Origin: Pyrinomonadaceae bacterium
Lineage (GTDB): Bacteria > Acidobacteriota > Blastocatellia > Pyrinomonadales > Pyrinomonadaceae
Direction: 5' to 3'
NCBI GenBank assembly: GCA_022843305.1
Contig: JALHNX010000008.1
Coordinates: 1-47,974 of the forward strand
Length of the DNA: 47,974 nucleotides
The notes beneath the pieces are model-generated. The model ran no database searches, was not told the origin of the DNA, and saw only the letters and a list, made by a program, of their open reading frames with translations. Below are positions 25,045-32,982 of this stretch, one piece after another (positions within the stretch are counted from its first letter, which is position 1; every line of letters begins with the position of its first letter). The position numbers and the translations under genes were made by a program.

Positions 25045-26199
25045 TCAAACTTGGCAACCGATCGCTTCGTCCAAATGTTTGAAACCTTTGTCCTTTAAAA
25101 TCTTTGCCAAACCCGAATTCACATCGCGCGCGAAACCGATTCCCTGATAAACAAATCCCGTGTAAGCCTGCACGAGCGACGCGCCGCAGGCGATTTTCTC
25201 AAACGCATCCGTCGCCGTAAACACGCCGCCGACACCGATTACCGGCAATTTACCGCCGGCATACTTGTAGATTTTTTTTATTACTTCGTTCGATTTTTCG
25301 CGCACCGGCTTGCCGCTCAAACCGCCCGTTTCGGTAATTTGTGTTTTCAGATTATCGCGCGAAATCGTCGTATTGGTCGCAATAATTCCCGCTAAATTTA
25401 ATCTGTTTGCAATATCAACAATCGCTTCGATCTCGGATTCGGTCAAATCAGGCGCGATTTTGACGAGCAGAGGTTTTAAGTTTTGAGTCGCGCCATCAGG
25501 CGGCTTTTTGTCTGTCTTCGGAAAATTCCGTTCATCAAGGTTTTGCCGACTGATGGCGGAACTCAAAACTTTATTCCGCTTTTGCAGCTCGCCGAGAAGC
25601 TCTTCGAGATTTTCCGCTTTTTGCAGTTCTCTTAAATTCGGCGTGTTCGGGCTGGAAACGTTGACCGCGATATAATCGGCAACCTCGTATGCAAAATCGA
25701 AACTCTTTAAATAATTTTCAATCGCTTCTTCATTCGGCACGTCTTTATTTTTGCCGATGTTCACGCCCAAAACGCATTTCGGCTGGATTTTCTTTAATCT
25801 TTCGACAACTTTCGGCGTTCCTTGATTGTTAAAACCCAAACGGTTTATCAAGGCTTGGTCTTCGGGAAGTCTGAATAATCGAGGTTTTTCGTTTCCCTTT
25901 TGCGGATTAAATGTGACGGTTCCGACTTCGACGAAACCGAAACCGAGCGCGGCAAGCTGATTGACGACGATGCCGTTTTTATCGAATCCGGCAGCGATTC
26001 CCAAAGGATTCTTAAAATTCAAGCCGAATCTTTCCAGCTCGCCGAAAGATTCGCCCGAAGCAAATCGTTTGGCTGTCAAACCCTGCGCGAATTTTGAGCC
26101 GAGACCTATTTTCAGTGCTTCGATTCCTAATTCGTGCGCCGTTTCGGGTGAAAGGTTAAAAAGAACGGGACGTATGAGTTTTTCGTAAATTTTCGACAT
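25045..26199 (-). CDS. pyrD: Dihydroorotate dehydrogenase (quinone), class 2
   Basis: 384 residues from ATG 26199 (a TTG four codons earlier is possible). This membrane-associated FMN enzyme oxidises dihydroorotate with quinone. Signatures are NPLGIAAGFDKNG, FVEVGTVTFNPQKGNEKPRLFRL, VNVSSPNTPNLR, KIAPDLT, TNTTISR and GVGGVFTATDAFEKI. Between LLGELQKRN and PLLVKIAPDL it has about 30 extra residues (roughly 210-241) that are encoded by a 94-bp inverted-repeat element inserted without breaking the frame. The gene diverges from pyrR, with the two-copy repeat element between them. Confidence 0.95.
   Translation of the reverse strand: MSKIYEKLIRPVLFNLSPETAHELGIEALKIGLGSKFAQGLTAKRFASGESFGELERFGLNFKNPLGIAAGFDKNGIVVNQLAALGFGFVEVGTVTFNPQKGNEKPRLFRLPEDQALINRLGFNNQGTPKVVERLKKIQPKCVLGVNIGKNKDVPNEEAIENYLKSFDFAYEVADYIAVNVSSPNTPNLRELQKAENLEELLGELQKRNKVLSSAISRQNLDERNFPKTDKKPPDGATQNLKPLLVKIAPDLTESEIEAIVDIANRLNLAGIIATNTTISRDNLKTQITETGGLSGKPVREKSNEVIKKIYKYAGGKLPVIGVGGVFTATDAFEKIACGASLVQAYTGFVYQGIGFARDVNSGLAKILKDKGFKHLDEAIGCQV
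25478..25571. repeat. Inverted-repeat element inserted in frame in pyrD
   Basis: 94 bp with ends AAGTTTTGAGT (25478-25488) and its reverse complement (25561-25571). Each is followed by an imperfect inverted GCGCCATCAGGCGGC / GCCGACTGATGGCGG segment. The left half matches, almost base for base, the sequence at 47936-47957 at the window end. Confidence 0.85.
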
Positions 26200-26211
26200 C
26201 TTCAAAAGCAA

Positions 26212-26415
26212 ATCAGTATAGCGAACGGTAGTGAGCAGGCGCGCTTTTAGTCAAGATCATCAATAACGAAAGTCTTTCCCTTGCTTACCTTCCTGATTTT
26301 AAGAAATAAATGTAGCAAAATCAGTCCGGCAAACGGTAGTGAACAGACGCGTTTTCGGTCAGGATCATCAATAACGAAAGCGTTCGCTACCGCTCACTAT
26401 ACTGATTTTAAGAAA
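26212..26415. repeat. ATCAGTATAG family element, two tandem copies between pyrD and pyrR
   Basis: Copy A 26212-26306 and copy B 26320-26415. Both start ATCAGT, contain CGGTAGTGA.CAG and GATCATCAATAACGAAAG, and end CTGATTTTAAGAAA. Copy B has intact inverted ends. Related to 12664-12751. Confidence 0.8.
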
Positions 26416-26416
26416 A

Positions 26417-26451
26417 ACTTGAAACTTATAACTTGAAACTTGAAACTTATG
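26417..26451. repeat. Solo 7-bp tandem array (unit ACTTGAA) ending in the pyrR start codon
   Basis: Five 7-bp steps ACTTGAA / ACTTATA / ACTTGAA / ACTTGAA / ACTTATG. The last unit contains the ATG of pyrR. No inverted partner was found nearby. Confidence 0.75.
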
Positions 26452-27045
26452 GGTGATACGATTTGCCGTGAAGATATGGCAGATCAATACGGATTAGTTG
26501 AAAAATCAAAAATTATGGACGCGGCGCGTATGAAACGCGCGCTTTCACGGCTCGCCTCGGAAATTGTCGAGGAAAATCAGGGCGCGAAGGATTTGTATAT
26601 CGTCGGCATTCGGCGGCGCGGCGTTCCGCTGGCTGAAAAGATCGTCGAAAAAATCCTCCAGCTTGAAGGCGAACGACCGCTTTACGGGATTATTGACATC
26701 ACGCTTTACCGCGACGACCTTTCGACCGTCGGCGCGAACCCGATCGTCAACCGCACGGAATTGACCGCCGACATCGAAAACAAAAAGATCATCTTAGTTG
26801 ACGACGTGCTTTATACGGGACGGACGATTCGCGCCGCGCTCGACCAACTGATGGATTTCGGTCGCCCGAACCGCGTGCAGCTCGCCGTTTTGATTGACCG
26901 CGGCAAGGAACACCGCGAATTGCCGATTCAGGCAGATTACATCGGCAAAACCGTGCCGACCAAACGCACCGAGATCGTCAAAGTAATGCTCAAAGAATAC
27001 GACGACGATGAATCCGTCTGGATTTACGAAAAATCTGCCGATTAG
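26449..27045 (+). CDS. pyrR: Bifunctional pyr operon regulator / uracil phosphoribosyltransferase PyrR
   Basis: 198 residues from ATG 26449, which lies in the last unit of a heptamer array and lacks a visible ribosome-binding site. In-frame ATGs at 26476 and 26515 are possible and nearer the usual PyrR length. The PRPP-binding motif [18 protein letters not shown], the RRRGVPLAE block and DITLYRDDL are diagnostic. PyrR binds pyr mRNA in response to UMP and promotes termination. Here an intrinsic terminator lies 8 bp after the stop (27053-27083), before the rest of the operon. Confidence 0.92.
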   Translation: MGDTICREDMADQYGLVEKSKIMDAARMKRALSRLASEIVEENQGAKDLYIVGIRRRGVPLAEKIVEKILQLEGERPLYGIIDITLYRDDLSTVGANPIVNRTELTADIENKKIILVDDVLYTGRTIRAALDQLMDFGRPNRVQLAVLIDRGKEHRELPIQADYIGKTVPTKRTEIVKVMLKEYDDDESVWIYEKSAD

Positions 27046-27052
27046 TTTTTTG

Positions 27053-27083
27053 AAAGCAAGGCTCCAATGCCTTGCTTTTTTTT
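27053..27083 (+). terminator. Intrinsic terminator between pyrR and the following pyr genes
   Basis: Arms AAAGCAAGGC (27053-27062) and GCCTTGCTTT (27069-27078) with a 6-base loop, then a T run to 27083. Placed inside the pyr gene row, it may end a pyrR-only transcript or act as an attenuator. No clear PyrR-binding antiterminator was recognised. Confidence 0.7.
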
Positions 27084-27100
27084 ATCTTTGGGGTGATAAA

Positions 27101-27673
27101 ATGTTCAATAAAAAAGAGTCTGTAAAACTTGAATTGAATTATCGTGGATTCGATAGAATCGAAGGCTCAGATTTTTTAGTTTCTCCGCTTTCCAACCAAG
27201 AAAAGACTTCTAAGGGAATCAAATTTGTTACATTTAATTACCTGTTTTTGAATACTCAAAATTTTTCAACTCACTGGCTTTTTCCTACAAACAATCAAAT
27301 AATTAATACTTTGTATCAAATTCCTTTAGAAAACTCTACAACCATCAGAGACTACCAATATCGCGAAAAACATCAACCGTTTTATGATGGAAATTTTTAT
27401 TCTGAAGAAATTATTCAGACAGGTTGGTTATTGTTCCTATTTACCAAAACTGAAATGAGTCAGGATAAAAAAACAATAGCTTTGACAGAGGTGTCAGGTG
27501 AAAATCTCGTCGAAATTTTAAATGATGTTGATTTTATCTATGACAAAATTCGAGTAAATAAAAATTCGTTAATTTTAATGTATCATTCAAACGGGAAAAA
27601 TCTGGTTTCTGAAATAAAACTTTCGGAAAAACAGATTTTGAGAACTATCGAACTACCAGAAACCAATGGATAA
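27101..27673 (+). CDS. Hypothetical protein between pyrR and pyrB
   Basis: 190 residues from the ATG at 27101, preceded by GGGGTG. The frame is open further upstream through the terminator, but that part has no coding look. The protein is rich in Asn, Lys and Phe with strands such as [26 protein letters not shown] and [16 protein letters not shown]. No signal peptide, no known motif. The DNA is clearly more AT-rich than pyrR and pyrB around it. The frame overlaps the pyrB start by 8 bases. I do not recognise the family; it is probably a recent arrival. Confidence 0.6.
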   Translation: MFNKKESVKLELNYRGFDRIEGSDFLVSPLSNQEKTSKGIKFVTFNYLFLNTQNFSTHWLFPTNNQIINTLYQIPLENSTTIRDYQYREKHQPFYDGNFYSEEIIQTGWLLFLFTKTEMSQDKKTIALTEVSGENLVEILNDVDFIYDKIRVNKNSLILMYHSNGKNLVSEIKLSEKQILRTIELPETNG

Positions 27674-28613
27674 ACCTTTTCGCCGCCGCGACCTTTTGGG
27701 AATCCGCAATCTTTCAGCCGGAGAGATCGTCGGAATTTTGAACACCGCCGAAAATTTCCGCGAGATAAACCAGCGCGAGATCAAAAAAGTTCCGACGCTG
27801 CGCGGAAAAACCGTCATCAATCTTTTTTTCGAGAATTCGACGCGCACACGCACCTCGTTTGAACTCGCCGCCAAACGGCTTTCGGCTGACGCGGTGAATA
27901 TTTCGGTTTCTTCATCGAGCGTTACAAAAGGCGAAACGCTGGTTGATACGGCGATGAATCTCGACGCGATGCAGCCCGATTGCATCGTTGTCCGCCACGG
28001 TTCGGCAGGCGTTCCGCATCAATTGGCGAAAGTCAGCAAAGCCGCCATCGTCAACGCGGGCGACGGCGCAAACGAACATCCGACGCAAGCCTTGCTCGAC
28101 GCGATGACGATTCGTGAGCATAAAGGCAAAATTGACGGTTTGGAAGTGGCGATTATCGGCGACATTCTTCATTCCCGCGTGGCGCGTTCAAACATTCACT
28201 TGCTTACAAAACTCGGTGCAAAGGTGCGTGTTGCCGGACCGAAAACGCTTGTGCCGAATGATTTCGCGCATCTCGTCGAAAATGATTTGCAGGTTTCCGA
28301 ACACATCGAAGACGCGATTGACGGCGCGGATGTCGTGATGATTCTGAGAATTCAAAAAGAACGCCAAGATTCCGCTTTTTTTCCGACCTTGCGCGAATAT
28401 TCGATTCATTACGGATTAACCAACGAACGGCTCGATCTTGCCAGAAAAGACGCAATCGTGCTTCATCCCGGTCCGATGAATCGCGGCATCGAAATTTCCT
28501 CCGATGTCGCCGACAGCTCGCGCTCATTGATTTTAGACCAGGTAAAATACGGCGTTGCGGTCAGAATGGCGGTTCTCTATCTGGCAACCGGCGGCACGGC
28601 AATCAGTGAATAA
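27666..28613 (+). CDS. pyrB: Aspartate carbamoyltransferase, catalytic subunit
   Basis: 315 residues. It joins carbamoyl phosphate and aspartate in the second step of UMP synthesis. The carbamoyl-phosphate loop [19 protein letters not shown] (55-73), the [12 protein letters not shown] motif, [12 protein letters not shown] and [12 protein letters not shown] are all intact. No regulatory subunit (pyrI) follows, so it is likely of the PyrB-only or PyrB-PyrC complex type. It overlaps the preceding unknown gene and is separated from pyrC by about 3 kb of toxin-antitoxin and nuclease-like genes. Confidence 0.97.
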   Translation: MDKPFRRRDLLGIRNLSAGEIVGILNTAENFREINQREIKKVPTLRGKTVINLFFENSTRTRTSFELAAKRLSADAVNISVSSSSVTKGETLVDTAMNLDAMQPDCIVVRHGSAGVPHQLAKVSKAAIVNAGDGANEHPTQALLDAMTIREHKGKIDGLEVAIIGDILHSRVARSNIHLLTKLGAKVRVAGPKTLVPNDFAHLVENDLQVSEHIEDAIDGADVVMILRIQKERQDSAFFPTLREYSIHYGLTNERLDLARKDAIVLHPGPMNRGIEISSDVADSSRSLILDQVKYGVAVRMAVLYLATGGTAISE

Positions 28614-28647
28614 TTTCTTTTCAAAAATTCTTTATTGATATATATTT

Positions 28648-28923
28648 ATGTGTATGATCTTTGAATGGGACGAAAACAAAGCAAAAATCAATTTGCAACG
28701 TCATAGCATTTCGTTTGAAGATGCAAAAGCGGCTTTTGACGATGAAAATGCGGTTGATGAAAGGGACGAATCTCATTCGGAAGATGAATTACGTTTTAAT
28801 CTTATAGGATTAACGGAAAAAGGCTTGCTTTTTGTGGTTTATACCGAGCGCGGTAATGATGTCATACGCATTATTTCCGCCCGCAAAGCGACCAAATTTG
28901 AGGAAGAAATTTATGTCAAATAA
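28648..28923 (+). CDS. brnT: BrnT-family ribonuclease toxin
   Basis: 91 residues (or 89 from the next ATG at 28654, the usual MIFEWDENKA start). BrnT is a RelE-like ribonuclease toxin neutralised by BrnA. The hallmark N-terminus FEWDENKAKINLQRHSISFEDA, the LIGLTEKGLLFVVYTER strand pair and the basic IRIISARKATKFEEE end are all present. The catalytic-type residues Arg and the RIISARKAT block are intact. The stop overlaps the start of the antitoxin gene by 11 bases (toxin first, as usual). First member of the accessory block inserted between pyrB and pyrC. Confidence 0.9.
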   Translation: MCMIFEWDENKAKINLQRHSISFEDAKAAFDDENAVDERDESHSEDELRFNLIGLTEKGLLFVVYTERGNDVIRIISARKATKFEEEIYVK

Positions 28924-29317
28924 TAAAGAATTTATCGTTGAAGTTACCAAAGAACAACATGATAAACAAATTGCCGAAGGTTTGCACGAAGACGAGATTT
29001 TATCGGTCGGAAAACACAAATTCAAACGCGGCGGCTTTCGTGAGCGTCATCCGAATTTTAAGCCGAAAGATACAAAAACGCGCATCAACATTTGCGTTGA
29101 CTCCGATATTTTACAGCATTTTCGCAAACGCGCCGAAAGTCCGAATTCCGCGCCGTATCAAACGCAAATCAACAATGAACTCCGCGCCATTATGGAACGC
29201 GATTTGGCGCAGGAAAAATCGGAAATTAACGCAACGGCGAAAAAACTGCTCGAAGATGATGATTTTCTCAAGGCTTTGTCTGAAAAACTGAAAGAAAAAG
29301 AATTGCAGACGGCTTAA
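28913..29317 (+). CDS. brnA: BrnA-family antitoxin
   Basis: 134 residues from ATG 28913, with GAGGA upstream inside brnT. The C-terminal half has the ribbon-helix-helix module of BrnA (KTRINICVDSDILQHFRKRAE then PYQTQINNELRAIME), which binds DNA and autoregulates the operon. The N-terminal part is charged and wraps the toxin in known pairs. A longer acidic/basic helical tail (AQEKSEINATAKKLLEDDDFLK) extends past the RHH. Confidence 0.88.
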   Translation: MSNNKEFIVEVTKEQHDKQIAEGLHEDEILSVGKHKFKRGGFRERHPNFKPKDTKTRINICVDSDILQHFRKRAESPNSAPYQTQINNELRAIMERDLAQEKSEINATAKKLLEDDDFLKALSEKLKEKELQTA

Positions 29318-29318
29318 A

Positions 29319-29678
29319 ATGAACGAAGAAACAATTATTTTATGTCGTCCCGTCGGCTCAAAAGAATTGGCTTTAATCGAACAAAGCGGATTCACGGAAT
29401 TTCCGCCGCGCTTGCCCGAACAGCCGATCTTTTATCCGGTCACCAACGAAGAATACGCCGCGCAAATCGCCCGCGATTGGAACGCGAAACATAACTCGGA
29501 TAAAGTCGGCTACGTGACAAAATTTGAAGTCCGCAAACAGTTTCTCGACAATTACGCAACCAAAATCGGCGGCGGCGCAAAGCACGAAAAATACTGAATT
29601 CCGGCGGAAGATTGGGAAAAATTTAACCGAAATATTGTCGGGAAGATTGAAGTTATCGCGGAATTTAGAGGAAATTGA
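29319..29678 (+). pseudogene. Small conserved hypothetical gene broken by an in-frame TGA
   Basis: The frame from ATG 29319 gives LCRPVGSKELALIEQSGFTEF, PPRLPEQPIFYPVTNEEYA and ARDWN, the start of a widespread ~120-residue family that is sometimes annotated as ADP-ribosylation/crystallin J1 although its role is unproven. At 29595-29597 a TGA stands where relatives have Trp in a W(I/V)PAE motif. Beyond it the same frame continues as IPAEDWEKFNRNIVGKIEVI, with matching family sequence, to a second stop at 29676-29678. A single TGG to TGA change is the simplest explanation. A 92-residue truncated product, or readthrough, remains possible. Confidence 0.75.
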
Positions 29679-29715
29679 TTTTTCAGTTAAAATAACGGTT
29701 AGGGAGATTTACTGT

Positions 29716-29949
29716 ATGACACAGATAACTTTACAAAATGCCGAAAAAAATTGGGCGGAAATTTTGCAGAAAGCGTTGAATGGCGAAGAAGTAATCATCG
29801 AACGCGACGGCAAACCGGTTGCTAAAGTTTCGCCGATTAAAGCGGAAGAAGACTGGTTCGGAATGGACGATGGGAAAGGTTGGATTGCCGATGATTTTAA
29901 TGAAACGCCGCAGAATATAATTGATGCTTTTGAAGGAAAAGAAATATGA
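29716..29949 (+). CDS. Phd/YefM-family antitoxin
   Basis: 77 residues from ATG 29716 behind AGGGAG. The N-terminus TQITLQNAEKNWAEILQKALNGEEVIIERDGKPVAKVSPI is the Phd/YefM DNA-binding fold (the V.E..GKPVA.(I/V).P pattern). The C-terminus (WFGMDDGKGWIADDFNETPQNIIDAFEGKEI) is the short acidic toxin-binding tail seen in partners of PIN toxins. The usual PIN or Doc toxin is not adjacent. The following genes encode DUF433 and DUF5615, overlapping by 4 bases, so the three may form one composite system. Confidence 0.85.
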   Translation: MTQITLQNAEKNWAEILQKALNGEEVIIERDGKPVAKVSPIKAEEDWFGMDDGKGWIADDFNETPQNIIDAFEGKEI

Positions 29950-30287
29950 ACGCAGGTATTACATTAAATGAAGCCGAGCAGGCGATTGCCAATCTTTCTG
30001 AATCGGACAAAGCGCAACTGCTGCGGTGGTTGGAAAAAGAAGTTAAAAACGGCTTTGCGGGCATCGAAAAAACCGAAAATGTTATGGGCGGCGCGGCGTG
30101 TATTCGTCAAACCAGAATTTCCGTCTGGCTTCTCGAACAAGCGCGTCGGCAAGGTGTGAGCGAGGTTGATCTGCTTCGCAATTATCCGCAGCTAACTGCC
30201 AATGACCTCGCTAATGCTTGGGATTATGTCAACGCTCACAAAGCCGAAATCGAAGAAGCGATTTCCGCTAACGAAACAGACGATTAA
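29946..30287 (+). CDS. DUF433 (VapB-like) antitoxin
   Basis: 113 residues. Residues about 40-105 carry the DUF433 pattern (GGAACIRQTRISVWLLEQARRQGVSEVDLLRNYPQLT, then DLANAWDYVNAH), a winged-helix fold found in VapB-type antitoxins paired with DUF5615. The 35-residue N-terminal extension (NEAEQAIANLSESDKAQLLRWLEKEV) is helical. It overlaps the upstream Phd-type gene by 4 bases and the downstream DUF5615 gene by 1 base (TAATG), a translationally coupled TA arrangement. Confidence 0.85.
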   Translation: MNAGITLNEAEQAIANLSESDKAQLLRWLEKEVKNGFAGIEKTENVMGGAACIRQTRISVWLLEQARRQGVSEVDLLRNYPQLTANDLANAWDYVNAHKAEIEEAISANETDD

Positions 30288-30619
30288 TGCTCTTTTACGC
30301 CGACGAAAATTTCCCGCTTGATGTCGTTGCCGAATTAAGAAATCGCGGACACGATTGTTTGACGGCTCTGGAAGACGAACGCGCCAATCAGAAGATCCCT
30401 GACGAAAAAGTTTTAGAACGCGCGAGCCAATTAGGACGCGCCGTTTTGACAATTAATCGGATTGATTTCAAAAGACTGCACAACGCAAATTCGGAACACG
30501 CCGGAATCGTCATCTGCACATTCGACGCAGATTTTGTCGGACAAGCAAACAGAATTGATGTGGCTTGTAAAGAAGTAGAAGAAATCAAAGGTCGATTAGT
30601 ACGGGTTTATCGTCCGTAA
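30287..30619 (+). CDS. DUF5615 PIN-like (VapC-like) toxin
   Basis: 110 residues. The compact PIN-like fold shows the conserved ADENFPLDVVAELRNRGHD (acidic Asp/Glu in ADENF), the LTINRIDFKRLH core with Asp, and the GIVICTFD strand. Members of this family act as ribonuclease toxins with DUF433 antitoxins. The ATG overlaps the antitoxin stop. Just after its stop lies a remnant of the small gene at 29319 (30629-30682). Confidence 0.85.
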   Translation: MLFYADENFPLDVVAELRNRGHDCLTALEDERANQKIPDEKVLERASQLGRAVLTINRIDFKRLHNANSEHAGIVICTFDADFVGQANRIDVACKEVEEIKGRLVRVYRP

Positions 30620-30628
30620 TAATTTCGG

Positions 30629-30682
30629 GCGGAAGATTTGGAAGAATTTAACCGCATATTGTCAAGAATATTGGAGAGGTAA
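30629..30682 (+). pseudogene. Tail remnant of the gene at 29319-29678
   Basis: GCGGAAGAT..GAA.AATTTAACCG.ATATTGTC matches the end of the broken gene (29603-29645) with about 80% identity by eye and two 1-base indels. It encodes AEDLEEFNRILSRILER before a stop. The coding part for its 5' portion is absent, so it is a degraded second copy of the tail, placed on the far side of the Phd-DUF433-DUF5615 module. Confidence 0.6.
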
Positions 30683-30687
30683 AATTA

Positions 30688-31590
30688 ATGATAGAAACTC
30701 TAGGGTTTGAAGAAAATAGAAAAAGTAATGTAAGAAAACATTTTGAAACAGAACTTCGCAAAAATGGATTTGGCTTTCAGTATTCTGTCATTAAAAAAAT
30801 AAAAAATATTTATAATCAAGAAGAATCTGCATGGCTTCCAGTTTTTTCAGAATTTCCAGTTGAAGTAAATAACAACAATACTCATATTGATTTTATACTT
30901 GAGCGAAAAGGAGGCAATCGTTTCTCACAAAATAAACCTTTTTTCATGATTTGCGAATGTAAAAGAGCAAATCCTGCTCTTTCAAATTGGTGTTTCGTTC
31001 GCTCGCTATTTGCCCGAAAAGGCATTTCACCTGATAATATCTTCATCGAATCGCTTGCTATTGGAGGTGATTTGACTACACAAAGGTCATATCTTCATCG
31101 CTTAGATACAAGGGGAAAGGATGTTTTCGATATAGCTTTTAATGTTAAATCAGATGAAAAAGGTGAAGGCGATACTAAAGGAGCCAATGATGCTGTTTCT
31201 CAAGTTTTGAGAGGTATGAATGGATTTATTGAATACTTTAGTAAAAAAGAAGATCTGCTTAAGACCCAACATCAAGGCTCATATTCCCCATATTTCTTAC
31301 CTGTTATTTTTACAACAGCAGAACTATGGACATCAACAATAAAGTTAAGTGATTCTGACTTAAATACTGGAAACTTGGACTTGCCACTTGAAAGTTTAGC
31401 TAATGTGCCATGGCTATTATTTCAATATAATCAATCACAACCAATAAAACATTCAATGAACATTTATGATGAAAGTAATGATATTTTCAACGTGGCTGAA
31501 TCTGAATTCACTAGAACTGTTGCAATAGTAAATCCAAAAGGAATTGCAGACTTTCTTTATTTTATGTCTTGCTTAGATCCAAAGAATTAG
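30688..31590 (+). CDS. Predicted PD-(D/E)xK nuclease-like protein of unknown function
   Basis: 300 residues, GGAGAGG ribosome-binding site 10 bases before the ATG. No known family name comes to mind. The core [12 protein letters not shown]...[13 protein letters not shown] matches the D-x(n)-E-x-K metal site of restriction-type nucleases: Asp68, then Glu90 and Lys92 at strand ends (D-x21-ExK). Flanking helices include [18 protein letters not shown] before and [18 protein letters not shown] after. The base composition is markedly AT-rich compared with pyrB and pyrC, as for a recent acquisition. It might be a defence nuclease or a type II/IV-like enzyme. No methylase is adjacent. Confidence 0.65.
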   Translation: MIETLGFEENRKSNVRKHFETELRKNGFGFQYSVIKKIKNIYNQEESAWLPVFSEFPVEVNNNNTHIDFILERKGGNRFSQNKPFFMICECKRANPALSNWCFVRSLFARKGISPDNIFIESLAIGGDLTTQRSYLHRLDTRGKDVFDIAFNVKSDEKGEGDTKGANDAVSQVLRGMNGFIEYFSKKEDLLKTQHQGSYSPYFLPVIFTTAELWTSTIKLSDSDLNTGNLDLPLESLANVPWLLFQYNQSQPIKHSMNIYDESNDIFNVAESEFTRTVAIVNPKGIADFLYFMSCLDPKN

Positions 31591-31592
31591 TA

Positions 31593-32885
31593 ATGAAACT
31601 TTTAATCGCCAACGGTCATTTGATTGACCCAAACGGACAGGAAAATACGGGAATGAACGTTTTGATCGAAGACGGAAAAGTTTCCGCGTGGTTAAGACAC
31701 GGTGAATCTGCGCCGGAAGACGCGGAGGTTTTTGACGCGAGCGGTTTGTTGGTCGCGCCGGGTTTTATTGATCTGCACGTTCATCTGCGCGAGCCGGGAC
31801 AGGAACATAAAGAAACGATTGCGACGGGCGCGGCGGCGGCGGTCGCGGGCGGCTGGACGAGCGTTTGCCCGATGCCGAATACTCAGCCGATTAACGACAA
31901 CGCGGCGATTACGCGTTATATGATCGAACAGGCGGAACGTGCAAATTTAGCGAACGTTTTTCCGGTCGGCGCGATCACGAAGGAATCGAACGGCTTGGAA
32001 TTGGCGGAAATGGGCGAGATGAAAGCGGCGGGCGCGGTTGCCGTGTCGGACGACGGGCGACCCGTTCCGAATGCGGGAATGATGCGCCGTGCGATGGAAT
32101 ACGCGAAAGATTTCGATCTGCCGGTTGTTGACCATTGCGAAGACAAATCTTTATCGTCGGGCGGCGTGATGCACGAAGGAAAACTTTCGCTGCTTTTGGG
32201 CTTAAAAGGAATGCCCGCACTCGCCGAGGAAATTGACGCAGTGCGCGATATTATTCTCGCCAAAGAAACCGGCGCACATATTCACATCGCGCATATTTCG
32301 ACAAAAGGCGCGATTGAAGCCGTGCGCCGCGCGAAAAACGAACACATTAATGTTACCTGCGAAGTTACGCCGCATCATTTTACTTTGACCGACAAAGCGG
32401 TCGAAGGTTACGACACGAACACGAAAATGTCGCCGCCCCTTCGTTCGGAAGAACATCTCGAAGCGATTTTGGAAGCCATCAAAGACGGCACGATTGACGC
32501 GATCGCGACCGATCACGCGCCGCATCACGCCGACGAAAAAGCGCTCGAATACGACCGCGCACCGATGGGCATTACCGGACTTGAAACGGCAATCGGGCTG
32601 GCGTTTAACGAACTCGTGCATAAAGGCGTGATCGATTTGGTCAAATTGGTCGAGCTTTGTTCGTCGAATCCCGCAAAGATTTTCCGTCTGAAAGATCGCG
32701 GAACTCTAAAGGTCGGCTCGATTGCCGACGTGACGATTATTGACCCGACGCTCGAATGGACTTATAAAAATTCTGATTCGAAATCGAAATCGAAAAATTC
32801 GCCGTTCGATAATTGGACGTTTCACGGCGGCGCGGTTGCCACCATCGTCGGCGGAAAAATCGTTTATCGGCGCAATTTGGATTAG
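31593..32885 (+). CDS. pyrC: Dihydroorotase
   Basis: 430 residues from ATG 31593, 2 bases after the preceding stop. It closes carbamoyl-aspartate to dihydroorotate. Type I signatures are present: [17 protein letters not shown] with the zinc ligands His62 and His64, [26 protein letters not shown] and the catalytic ATDHAPH Asp. The C-terminal amidohydrolase end ([10 protein letters not shown]) is normal. It belongs with pyrB, which lies about 3 kb upstream. Confidence 0.96.
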   Translation: MKLLIANGHLIDPNGQENTGMNVLIEDGKVSAWLRHGESAPEDAEVFDASGLLVAPGFIDLHVHLREPGQEHKETIATGAAAAVAGGWTSVCPMPNTQPINDNAAITRYMIEQAERANLANVFPVGAITKESNGLELAEMGEMKAAGAVAVSDDGRPVPNAGMMRRAMEYAKDFDLPVVDHCEDKSLSSGGVMHEGKLSLLLGLKGMPALAEEIDAVRDIILAKETGAHIHIAHISTKGAIEAVRRAKNEHINVTCEVTPHHFTLTDKAVEGYDTNTKMSPPLRSEEHLEAILEAIKDGTIDAIATDHAPHHADEKALEYDRAPMGITGLETAIGLAFNELVHKGVIDLVKLVELCSSNPAKIFRLKDRGTLKVGSIADVTIIDPTLEWTYKNSDSKSKSKNSPFDNWTFHGGAVATIVGGKIVYRRNLD

Positions 32886-32907
32886 TTTTAAATTTTTCAA
32901 CTTTCTA

Positions 32908-32938
32908 TTGCATAAAACCGTTTACGCCGTGCTAAAAT
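32908..32938 (+). promoter_or_regulatory. Candidate sigma-70 promoter for terC
   Basis: TTGCAT (32908-32913) and TGC-TAAAAT (extended -10 at 32930-32938) with a 19-bp spacing, about 45 bases before the terC start. It is the only promoter-like pair in the 97-base gap after pyrC. Confidence 0.3.
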
Positions 32939-32982
32939 TCTGAAAGTTTTTTCAACATTAAAAATTTGGAGATTATATTTTA

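Noticed and set aside
27008-27100. N-terminal extension of the unknown gene before pyrB
   Set aside because: It would overlap the pyrR end and run through a terminator; the ATG at 27101 has its own GGGGTG motif.
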